Shown here one piece after another: positions 55,741 through 64,000 of a DNA stretch of 64,000 bases. The position numbers and the translations under genes were made by a program. Location of the stretch: the NCBI GenBank assembly GCA_945900945.1, contig CAMDKL010000001.1, forward strand, positions 81,515 to 145,514, written 5' to 3'. Positions within the stretch are counted from its first letter, which is position 1. The number at the start of each line of letters is the position of its first letter. The notes beneath the pieces were generated by a model. The model made no database searches and was not told the origin of the DNA. It worked only from the letters and a program-made list of their open reading frames with translations. The DNA is from Pirellula staleyi DSM 6068 (GTDB lineage Bacteria; Planctomycetota; Planctomycetia; Pirellulales; Pirellulaceae).

Positions 55741-56983
55741 ACTACTGCTAGTGGCGGGAGTTTTCGGAGGTTTTGCGGCCTCGGCGTACTTTCCGATAAA
55801 AAATTATTTCGATGTTCGCAATCGCCCTCTGTGGCGAACTCAGAGCGTCTCATATGGCGATATTGCGCTGACGGTAAACTCGACCGGCAAAGTGGAACCC
55901 ATTCATCGCGTTAGTGTCGGGGCTTCGGTTAGCGGTCCGATAAGCGAGTTATTTGTCGACTACAACAGCCAAGTGGTCGAGGGACAACTCATGGCCCGTA
56001 TCGATGCGCGTATTTATAAGTCGACTGTGGCTCGGGACCAGGCTCTTCTTCAGACTCGGCTAGCCGAGGTCGCGAGAGCGGAGGCGCTTCAGCTACAAGC
56101 CATCAACGACGAACGACGTGGCGGTGAACTGAAAAAAGCCAACCGGGATTTCATTTCGGAGGCTGAACTGGATCAATTTCGCTTTGTTCGCATGACCCGC
56201 GATGCTGAGTTGCTGGTTTCGAAGACGAACGTCGACCAGGCTAAAGCTCAATTGGATAACTCGCTAGCAAATCTCGCCTACACCGAAATCCTATCGCCCT
56301 GTGACGGTGTTGTTATTGAGAAAAAAATCGATATTGGTCAGACTCTGGCTGCCCAATTTCAAACGCCAGAAATGTTTGTCGTGGCTCCGGAAATGGACAA
56401 GCGGATGCACATCTATGCCTCCGTGGACGAGGCTGACATCGGTATGATTCGCAAAGCTCAGAGCGACGGCCAAGTTGTTCGGTTTACCGTCGATGCCTAT
56501 CCCGAAGAGTTATTTGATCAAGGCAAGATTGTTCAAGTGCGTTTGAGCAGTACGGAAGAGCAGAATGTAATCACATATCCTGTCATTGTGGAAACGCCTA
56601 ACATCGGTCTAAAATTGCTTCCAGGCATGACCGCGAATTTATCCTTTCAAATTAATAAACGAGAAGCCATCGTCCGAGTCCCCAACGCTGCCCTTCGGTT
56701 TTATCCACCTCGGGACAAAGTGCATCCTGATGACCGAAGAATCATTGACGGTGTAGACGAGCAAAAACAACTCGTTGCGGACACTGCAAAACAAATGTCG
56801 GCCAACGAAAAGGCCGCAGCGACCCTTGCGCAGAATTTACGCCATGTTTGGATTTCTGATGGTGTATTCTTAAGGGCTAAATCTGTGCGAACTGGTATTT
56901 CTGACAATCGCTATACTGAATTGATTGAAGGCGAATTGTCTGAACACGTCGAACTGGTCGTTGGTGAGAAGCCTAAGCAATAA
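55724..56983 (+). CDS. HlyD/MacA-like periplasmic adaptor
   Basis: TVNSTGKVEPIHRVSVGASVSGPISELFVDYNSQVVEGQLMARIDARIY; lipoyl half-motifs YTEILSPCDGVVIEKKIDIGQTL; start overlaps the upstream stop by 17 nt. Confidence 0.88.
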   Translation: MKTLFRLLLVAGVFGGFAASAYFPIKNYFDVRNRPLWRTQSVSYGDIALTVNSTGKVEPIHRVSVGASVSGPISELFVDYNSQVVEGQLMARIDARIYKSTVARDQALLQTRLAEVARAEALQLQAINDERRGGELKKANRDFISEAELDQFRFVRMTRDAELLVSKTNVDQAKAQLDNSLANLAYTEILSPCDGVVIEKKIDIGQTLAAQFQTPEMFVVAPEMDKRMHIYASVDEADIGMIRKAQSDGQVVRFTVDAYPEELFDQGKIVQVRLSSTEEQNVITYPVIVETPNIGLKLLPGMTANLSFQINKREAIVRVPNAALRFYPPRDKVHPDDRRIIDGVDEQKQLVADTAKQMSANEKAAATLAQNLRHVWISDGVFLRAKSVRTGISDNRYTELIEGELSEHVELVVGEKPKQ

Positions 56984-57154
56984 GATCGCATAATCCTAGA
57001 GGGATGGTAGATCCTAGTCAGCGGTCCCTACTGGCTCTAAATCGCCGTCCGTTCTTCTTTTGCTAAACTGTCCGGCTTAAGCGGTTTAGAGTATTCTAGT
57101 GGAGTTGACTTGCCTGGTGTTCCCTTTCGTTTTTTTTTAGGTTAAGTGATTTTG

Positions 57155-58459
57155 ATGCCCAATGATATGCGCCAAGTGATTTCTTTGATCCTAGGTGGTG
57201 GTCGCGGTACTCGTCTTTTCCCTCTCACCAAGATTCGTGCCAAACCAGCTGTCCCTCTTGCTGGTAAGTATCGACTCATCGACATCCCTATCAGCAATTG
57301 TCTACACAGCGGTATCAATAGAATTTATGTAGTTACGCAATTTTTGAGTGTTTCTCTCCACCAACATATCCGTCAAACCTACCGTTTCGATAATTTCAAT
57401 GGTGGCTTCGTCGAGCTGTTGGCTGCTCAACAAACGATGGAGGGTGGCACAGAATGGTTTGAGGGTACTGCGGACGCTGTACGTAAAAACCTTCGTTACT
57501 TTGACCAGAATGATTGCAAGTATGTCCTCATTTTGAGCGGTGACCAGCTTTACCATATGGACTACTCTAAAATGCTAGAAACCCATATCAAATCCAACGC
57601 CGATGTTACGATCGCTGCAATTCCTGTTCATCGTTCTGCTGCTCATGCTTTAGGCGTTATGCGTTGCGATGACTCTGGTCGCGTAACTGGTTTTCTGGAA
57701 AAACCAAAAACGGAAGATGAAATCAATATGGTTTCTACTAGTCCCGCTTGGATCGATGCCCATGGGATTCCTTCCCAAGGCCGTGATTGTTTAGCTAGTA
57801 TGGGCTTGTATATTTTCAACAAAGAGTTGCTTTTCGACGTTCTTAACAAAACGAACTATCACGATTTCGGCAAGGAGGTTTTTCCTGCCGCCATTCGATC
57901 TCGCAAGGTCCAGGTGCATTTGTTCGACGACTACTGGGAGGACATCGGTACCATTCGCGCTTTCTATGATGCCAACTTGTCCCTCACCAAAAACAATCCT
58001 CCCTTCGACTTGTTTTCTGCCGATCGCCCAGTGTATTCAAGAGCTCGCTTCTTGCCGCCGTCGGTCGTCGATGGCGCTACGATCACCAGTTCGTTACTGG
58101 CTGATGGTTGCCGTATTGGCAAAGGCACTAAAATCGAAAACAGCGTCATCGGACTTCGATGTTTCATCGGTGAGGGTGTCACCATTCGAAACAGCATCGT
58201 CATGGGAGCTGACTACATGGAAACCGAACAAGAATTATCCTCGATCAAAGCCGAGGGCAAAGTCCCTGTCGGGATAGGCTCAGGAAGCCTCATAGACGGG
58301 GCTATCCTCGACAAAAACTGCCGCATAGGCCGCCACGTCCAAGTCGTTAATCGCTTAACGGTGAGCGATTCTGATCAATTTGAACCCTGCTACGTTCGTG
58401 ACGGAATCGCCATCGTCTCCAAGGACGCTACTTTAAACGATGGTTGGACTATGTCGTAG
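57155..58459 (+). CDS. glgC: Glucose-1-phosphate adenylyltransferase
   Basis: ILGGGRGTRLFPLTKIRAKPAVPLAGKYRLIDIPISNCLHSGINRIYVVTQF; ILSGDQLYHMDY; C-terminal left-handed beta-helix repeats. Confidence 0.95.
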   Translation: MPNDMRQVISLILGGGRGTRLFPLTKIRAKPAVPLAGKYRLIDIPISNCLHSGINRIYVVTQFLSVSLHQHIRQTYRFDNFNGGFVELLAAQQTMEGGTEWFEGTADAVRKNLRYFDQNDCKYVLILSGDQLYHMDYSKMLETHIKSNADVTIAAIPVHRSAAHALGVMRCDDSGRVTGFLEKPKTEDEINMVSTSPAWIDAHGIPSQGRDCLASMGLYIFNKELLFDVLNKTNYHDFGKEVFPAAIRSRKVQVHLFDDYWEDIGTIRAFYDANLSLTKNNPPFDLFSADRPVYSRARFLPPSVVDGATITSSLLADGCRIGKGTKIENSVIGLRCFIGEGVTIRNSIVMGADYMETEQELSSIKAEGKVPVGIGSGSLIDGAILDKNCRIGRHVQVVNRLTVSDSDQFEPCYVRDGIAIVSKDATLNDGWTMS

Positions 58460-58743
58460 TCTTACTGACGAGGATCCGATCGCGGTCTTGTCTGGTCAGT
58501 GACCGCCTCACAGCGTCGCTCCTAATAAGCTAAATAGAATAATTATATGTAGTAGTTGTAGTGAGCAGCGTTTACCTGTCAGAAAAAGTAAGTAGATTTA
58601 GGATAACAGAGGCAAAACTAGGAAAAAAGGAAGAAATATTATTGTGGAAAAGTGGTCGCTAGAATGACGCAAAGTGTCGATAACCCAGTTCACAACCGAG
58701 GCAGGTGTGAACAGGCCAAAAGCGGCTGTTGGTAACGAGGATT

Positions 58744-59454
58744 ATGAACAACCCTATACCAAATCAAATAGACATGTTATCCACGGGAGAAAGATCCAGA
58801 ACGATAGGAGCTGTCGCCTTCGACATGGATGGATTGATGCTGAACACGGAGGATCTCTATGAGCAAGTAGGACACATATTGATGCAGCGACGAGGCAAGA
58901 CGTACCGAGACGACGTGCGAAAAAAAATGATAGGGCTACCAGCACGGTACGCATTTGGAGTATTGATAGAGGAAGAAGGAATGTCCGAAAGTTGGCAAGA
59001 ACTGCAACAAGAAACGGACGAAATTTTCGATAGCATATTGCCAACTCAGCTAGCGGCCATGCCAGGGCTAAAGGAGTTGCTAGACTACCTGGACGATAAG
59101 GGGTTGCGTCGTTGCGTAGCGACCAGTTCTAGCCAGAGTTTCGCGAGGAAAGCACTGACACTGGTAGGAATGCTAGACCGAGTGGATTTTGTAATCACGG
59201 CAGAGGATGTAAGCCAGGGAAAACCCCATCCAGAAATCTATTTGGCAGCGGCAAAAAAAATGTCCGTGCCGGTAGAAGACATGCTGGTTTTGGAGGACAG
59301 CGCGACAGGGACCCAAGCCGGCGTATCGGCTGGGGCTTATGTCGTCTCAGTACCTAACGAACACACGCAGCAAGCTTGCTTCGAAGGGAGCCAGTGGATA
59401 GCCAAAACGTTGCGGGATAAACGTATCTATGAGCTATTATTGCGGTCTAGCTGA
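58744..59454 (+). CDS. HAD-superfamily hydrolase (beta-phosphoglucomutase-like)
   Basis: VAFDMDGLMLNTEDLYE; VATSSSQSFARKAL; GKPHPEIYLAAAKKM; VLEDSATGTQAGVSAGAYVV. Confidence 0.9.
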   Translation: MNNPIPNQIDMLSTGERSRTIGAVAFDMDGLMLNTEDLYEQVGHILMQRRGKTYRDDVRKKMIGLPARYAFGVLIEEEGMSESWQELQQETDEIFDSILPTQLAAMPGLKELLDYLDDKGLRRCVATSSSQSFARKALTLVGMLDRVDFVITAEDVSQGKPHPEIYLAAAKKMSVPVEDMLVLEDSATGTQAGVSAGAYVVSVPNEHTQQACFEGSQWIAKTLRDKRIYELLLRSS

Positions 59455-61288
59455 CAGCCAGCTCACCCGGAGCTTTGGACAGGCGACGTCTTTCGTTTTC
59501 TCGCAAATAGATCTTGCGCATTCGAATCACGTTAGGAGTCACCTCGACCAATTCGTCGTCTTCAATGTACTCCAAAGCAGCTTCCAAGAACAACTGGCGG
59601 TGCGGCTTGAGGATGATGTTTTCATCGCTGCCAGCTGCCCGAACATTGGTGAGTTTCTTTTCTTTAGTAGGATTAACGACCAAGTCATTGTCGCGAGCAT
59701 TTTCTCCGACGATCATACCTTCGTAAACGTCGTCACCAGGACCAACAAAGAGCTCAGCCCGGTCTTGCAAAGCGAATAACGTATACGGAATAGCTTTTCC
59801 AGGCACCATGGATACCAAGACACCATTTTGGCGGTGAGGCAGTTCCGCCTCGACCGGTTTGTAACAGGAAAAACGATGATGAATGATGGCCGTGCCTTGC
59901 GTGGCATTGAGCATCTTGGTTCTTACACCAATTAGACCACGGGCAGGAATCGAGAATCTCAAGAGCGTGTACTCACCACGAGGGGTGAGTTCCTCAAGGA
60001 TTCCACGACGGTTGCCCACCATCTCCATGATCGGGCCCATTTTTTCGGTTGGAACTTCGATGTTCAACACTTCGTACGGTTCTTGTAGTTCGCCATCGAT
60101 ATTCTTAAGAACAACACGAGGTTTGCCAACGCTCATTTCGAAACCTTCGCGGCGCATGGTCTCGATCAAGATCGAAAGGTGGAGCACACCTCGCCCGCAA
60201 ACGGCAAAAGCCTCGCTCCCCACGATAGGTCGAACACGCAAAGCAACATTGCGTTCGAGCTCTTTTTCCAATCGCATCTTGAGTTGGCGAGTCGTTACAT
60301 ATTTTCCGTCTTTGCCAGCCAATGGAGACGTATTGATGCTAAAAATCATTTCCAAAGTCGGTTCATCGACTCGCAAACGAGGCAGAGCGTTTACTTCGCC
60401 ACGATTGCAAATAGTGTCACCGATGTCGATATTCTCGATGCCCACAACGGCGACGATGTCACCAGCCGTAGCTTGTTCGATGTCAATGCGGCCAAGTTTG
60501 TCGAACATCTGCAAATTGGCGATTTGAGCGGGAGTGATTTTTCCCTCGTCCTTGGCTATGTCGACCGATTGTCCCTTAGTCATCGTGCCAGACTGAATAC
60601 GGCCGATCGCAATTCGGCCTACATAATCGGACCAATCCAGATTGGTAACTAAGAGCTGCAATGGAGCATCGGGTTCAACCTCTGGACCAGGGATTTTTTC
60701 CAGGAGCATATCCAAAAGTGGAGCCATGCTATCGCCATGCGAATTCCAATCGAGGGTAGCGTACCCGTTTCGACCGGAAGCAAACACGACGTCGAAGTGA
60801 TCCATGTAGTGTTCGCCACCTAAATCGACAAGCAGCATCAACGCTTCTTCGACAACAGCGTCGCAGCGAGCATCAGGACGATCTATTTTATTGATGACGA
60901 TGATCGGTTTGACTCCGGCCTCGAGAGCTTTCGAAAGCACGAACCGCGTTTGAGGCATCGGGCCTTCAGCGGCATCCATTAGCACAAGAGCGCCGTCCGC
61001 CATTCTCACAACACGTTCGACTTCGCCACCGAAGTCCGCGTGGCCCGGGGTGTCGATCAAGTTGATTTTGACGCCTTTGTATTCAATGGCGATGTTCTTG
61101 GAGAGAATCGTAATACCGCGTTCTTTTTCCAAGTCGTTGCTGTCGAGAATGCAACTGCCTTGTAGTTGTGACTCACGATACTGACCGCTTTGCTTGAGCA
61201 AGCAGTCGACCATGGTAGTTTTGCCGTGGTCAACGTGAGCGATGATGACGATGTTTCGGATGTCGTTGCGACGCATTTGAATATTCAA
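59447..61288 (-). CDS. typA: Translational GTPase TypA/BipA
   Basis: IRNIVIIAHVDHGKTTMVDCLLKQSG; DTPGHADFGGEVERV; MEMVGNRRGILEEL; full 613-aa length. Confidence 0.96.
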   Translation of the reverse strand: MNIQMRRNDIRNIVIIAHVDHGKTTMVDCLLKQSGQYRESQLQGSCILDSNDLEKERGITILSKNIAIEYKGVKINLIDTPGHADFGGEVERVVRMADGALVLMDAAEGPMPQTRFVLSKALEAGVKPIIVINKIDRPDARCDAVVEEALMLLVDLGGEHYMDHFDVVFASGRNGYATLDWNSHGDSMAPLLDMLLEKIPGPEVEPDAPLQLLVTNLDWSDYVGRIAIGRIQSGTMTKGQSVDIAKDEGKITPAQIANLQMFDKLGRIDIEQATAGDIVAVVGIENIDIGDTICNRGEVNALPRLRVDEPTLEMIFSINTSPLAGKDGKYVTTRQLKMRLEKELERNVALRVRPIVGSEAFAVCGRGVLHLSILIETMRREGFEMSVGKPRVVLKNIDGELQEPYEVLNIEVPTEKMGPIMEMVGNRRGILEELTPRGEYTLLRFSIPARGLIGVRTKMLNATQGTAIIHHRFSCYKPVEAELPHRQNGVLVSMVPGKAIPYTLFALQDRAELFVGPGDDVYEGMIVGENARDNDLVVNPTKEKKLTNVRAAGSDENIILKPHRQLFLEAALEYIEDDELVEVTPNVIRMRKIYLRENERRRLSKAPGELAVS

Positions 61289-61330
61289 TGGTAAAGGATT
61301 TGCAGTTGCGAAAGAGCGCGAGGCTGCTGT

Positions 61331-61792
61331 TTAGGATTCGTCGCTCGCTCGAAAGCTGCCAACGAGTGTCGGGGTATATTCGCAGACTTCGCTCGGCTGG
61401 AAATAGAGTGCCAATTCGCGAGTCGCGGATTCTTCGCTATCCGAAGCGTGCACCAAGTTCATTTGACGAGAGCTAGAAAAATCGCCTCGAATCGTTCCTG
61501 GAGCGGCTTTGAGACCGTTCGTCGCGCCGAGCATATCTCGAACGACACGAATCGCTTCGAGGCCTTCGAGCGCCAAGGCTACGATAGGGGAGGAGGTGAT
61601 AAACGATTCAAGGTTTGGATAAAAGGACTTGCTGACGTGTTCCGCGTAGTGTTGCTTGGAGAGAGCCGGAGTGACTCGCAGCATTTTCATCGCAACTACA
61701 TTGAGGCCTTTGTTTTCGAATCGACCGATAATTTCGCCGATCAAACGCCGTTCAACACAATCTGGTTTGAGGAGTACAAGAGTCTTTTGCAT
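61331..61792 (-). CDS. ndk: Nucleoside-diphosphate kinase
   Basis: MQKTLVLLKPDCVERRLIGEIIGRFENKGLNVVAMKM; VRDMLGATNGLKAAPGTIRGDFSSSRQMNLVHASDSEESA. Confidence 0.94.
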   Translation of the reverse strand: MQKTLVLLKPDCVERRLIGEIIGRFENKGLNVVAMKMLRVTPALSKQHYAEHVSKSFYPNLESFITSSPIVALALEGLEAIRVVRDMLGATNGLKAAPGTIRGDFSSSRQMNLVHASDSEESATRELALYFQPSEVCEYTPTLVGSFRASDES

Positions 61793-62337
61793 GATTTACC
61801 TGGATGAGGACACTTAGAAAGGCTTGCTGCGCGACCCGCAACTTGCGTACGGTAATTCCTAGATGGTAATTCCGAAAGGGTCCCAGGGTGGAGACTTGAC
61901 AACAAGAACGAGACGGCCGACCGACAGAAACAAATTCTCACGATTTTCCCTTTTGTGCCTAGATCAAAACCATTTATGAGTCAAAGAGTACCTCCCGTTA
62001 CTCGCGATGAATTGCCAGCAATTTGCATGGCCAAACGAAGAAAGTACGGATTGCGAAGAGCCGAAGAAGGGACATGCAAGCACACAAAGCGAAAGGACTC
62101 GCTACAAAGAACAACTTAGCGTGACTTAAAGCCCCGATATGCGTCTCCGACACCGGTTCCAAGTGGAAGGAATCGAGTTTCGCATTTTCCTTCCTAAATC
62201 GTATTTCAGCAATTCGGATCGTACACAATAAAGATCCGAAGCAAAATGCGAGGATTGCAGTTGCCTCGCAAATTCGGAATCGAAACAATAAAGCGGTTCC
62301 GTATAGTCGAATTGGATCGTAAGAGTTTGAGGCAGAT

Positions 62338-63561
62338 ATGATGACTACCAGCAAGTGGCATGCGCCCCTAGCTTTGTTCCTTTTTTTGCTCGTTGCACCC
62401 TCGCTCCAGGCACAGGATTTTTTGAAGCAGCTCGAAGCGAAGCTCTTTCAAAAACAACAAGAGTCCAAGGTAAAAGAACAGGCTCCCGTTGCAGATGCTC
62501 CCGCGAAAGAATCGGGAGCCGAACCAGAAGGTTTGCCAGCACCGAGGCTTCTAAAACCAGAATCGGAAATCGAAACGCTAGAATTGCCTGCACCCAAGGC
62601 CGAACCGAAAGAGCCGCTCGTCAATAGGTTGATCAAGCCAGCTCCTTCCACTGGAGTAAACTCGGCTACAAAACAAAATCGTCCCGTACCATCGCCGTTA
62701 CCCCGAGCCTTGACAAATACCCCCTCTGCTACTCAATCGTCTTCGGAGGGGGGCGGATACCTGGGGTTAACAGTGGAATCCAATCCCGGTGGTGGCTTTG
62801 GATTGACCGTTGTGGAGGTTACGCCGGAGTCCCCTGCATGGAAGGCAGGATTTCGAAACGCAGACAAAGTCATCGGGGTTTCAGGTCAAGCCGTGTCCAC
62901 GGTGGAAGCGTTTGCTGATCAGCTAACTCGATTTAACCCCGGAGCACCCGTAAAATTCTTGGTCGATCGCCGAGGAAAAACTGCTAATCTGGTCGCGGTT
63001 CTTCAAGATCGAGCCATTGCCGGACAAATTCAAGGAACACGTCCAGGGACGGCCATCGAATCGGAATCGAGTCTTATTCCCAACGCAGGCAGGCGATTAG
63101 GGCAAGCGTATTTTGGCGTCAACGTGAGCGATATGTCGGACGCCTATCGACGTCAATTCGGCATTCCAGCTTATCGTGGTGCATCGGTAACCGAAGTCGT
63201 CCCCAATTCTCCAGCCCATTCCGCTGGCCTCAAGCCGGGCGACTGCATCGTTGAGATTGAGGGGGTTACGGTTCATACCGCTGAAATAGTATTGGATACA
63301 ATCTATCAATCGAAGCCAGGGCAAGTGATCTCGTTCTCCTACTATCGAGGTCGTCAATTGACCAAAGCGAGTGTACCGCTGGCCTCCGATTTGGACAGCA
63401 CTGGTCGACTGCCTTCGTCGATTTCACAAGAGATGCTAACGCCAGCGTATGTTGCTAGCTTGCAAGGAGAATTAGAACGCGTTCACACCGAACTGTCCGA
63501 GACGCAAGCTCGATTGCAACAACTCGAAGCACGCTTGCTGCGCATGGAAAATAATCGATAA
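62338..63561 (+). CDS. Secreted protein with two PDZ domains and C-terminal coiled coil
   Basis: Signal peptide; GYLGLTVESNPGGGFGLTVVEVTPESPAWKAGFRNADKVIGVSG and YFGVNVSDM...GASVTEVVPNSPAHSAGLKPGDCIVEIEG; C-term ELERVHTELSETQARLQQLEARLLRMENN. Confidence 0.87.
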   Translation: MMTTSKWHAPLALFLFLLVAPSLQAQDFLKQLEAKLFQKQQESKVKEQAPVADAPAKESGAEPEGLPAPRLLKPESEIETLELPAPKAEPKEPLVNRLIKPAPSTGVNSATKQNRPVPSPLPRALTNTPSATQSSSEGGGYLGLTVESNPGGGFGLTVVEVTPESPAWKAGFRNADKVIGVSGQAVSTVEAFADQLTRFNPGAPVKFLVDRRGKTANLVAVLQDRAIAGQIQGTRPGTAIESESSLIPNAGRRLGQAYFGVNVSDMSDAYRRQFGIPAYRGASVTEVVPNSPAHSAGLKPGDCIVEIEGVTVHTAEIVLDTIYQSKPGQVISFSYYRGRQLTKASVPLASDLDSTGRLPSSISQEMLTPAYVASLQGELERVHTELSETQARLQQLEARLLRMENNR

Positions 63562-63856
63562 GCTTCAGCTTTTTTCGTATCGTGGCTCGCCTGAACTCTG
63601 AGCCGGACTTTCGACAATCCTTACCGGTATTAGTTCGTAATTTTGTGGAATTTGATGTCGCAATATTGCAAATGTAGTCATGCTCTCGATTTCGAAACAA
63701 TCGATCCGCTCGCACCCTCGCGATGCGTAGGTGTGAAAAACACGTAGTCCGCAGAACGCTTCACCCGAGGCAGTTGGAGAGGGACTCAAACTGACTCGCA
63801 AATTAGATCGTCAAAATCAACAGCCATCAATTGAATCCGCTCGAAAGCGGCCCGTC

Positions 63857-64000
63857 ATGGACACAATTCGACGTACTGCAAAAAGTCTTAAAGGGCATGC
63901 ACGTAGAGTCTTTCAAGCTGTCGTCACCCAGGACGAATCGGCGAATGCTCAATCGAAATGGAAGCCAAAGCATCCGATCATGACATGGGGGGTGAATCGG
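63857..64000 (+). CDS. Unidentified ORF, 3' truncated by window edge
   Basis: Open from ATG 63857: MDTIRRTAKSLKGHARRVFQAVVTQDESANAQSKWKPKHPIMTWGVNR. Confidence 0.45.
   Translation, partial: MDTIRRTAKSLKGHARRVFQAVVTQDESANAQSKWKPKHPIMTWGVNR

Noticed and set aside
61998-62354. 118-aa minus-strand ORF between ndk and the PDZ gene
   Set aside because: Hydrophobic but no clear start signal or domain; likely chance ORF in an AT-richer intergenic region.
1-64000. tRNA, rRNA, CRISPR, prophage or integron
   Set aside because: No cloverleaf tRNA with GTTCRANNC arm, no regular spacer-repeat array, no phage structural or integrase genes seen by eye; a tRNAscan/CRISPR search would be needed to be certain.

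Overview
The window looks like an ordinary chromosomal segment of a planctomycete (Pirellulaceae-like). This rests on DUF1559 pilin-like, DUF1592/1587/1588/1585 cytochrome, DUF1552 and SHD1 proteins and planctomycete-style intergenic repeats. I saw no rRNA, tRNA, CRISPR array, prophage or intact IS. Main blocks: (1) a 5'-truncated operon with a LolD-like ATPase, a protein with two fused ModA-like binding domains, a ModB-like permease, a ModC-like ATPase, a MoaD-like carrier ending in GG, and a MoeB/HesA-like E1; (2) a translationally coupled minus-strand RDD / SpoIIM / membrane / DUF4129 / DUF4350 operon without adjacent MoxR-DUF58; (3) HtrA, epimerase, methyltransferase and glycosyltransferase genes; (4) DUF1559 / lipoprotein / DUF1592 / DUF1552 genes, then infA; (5) a Cache-domain Ser/Thr kinase; (6) a decayed island with an alpha/beta-hydrolase pseudogene and an IS110-type transposase remnant, next to sthA and an RND pump; (7) an NtrB/NtrC-like pair followed by htrA, with an exact sigma-54 -24/-12 motif upstream of htrA; (8) truC plus an AP2-domain protein; (9) a NatA / NatB-CPBP / HlyD exporter; (10) glgC, HAD hydrolase, typA, ndk and a PDZ protein. 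The observations most worth follow-up are the nested 233-bp structured element at 18710-18942, the sigma-54 promoter of htrA, the Mo/W-type operon with a fused double binding protein, the six-copy dispersed GCGCTAGCCCCGGGC repeat, and a two-copy uncharacterised secreted protein family. All names come from reading motifs by eye; no database search was run.
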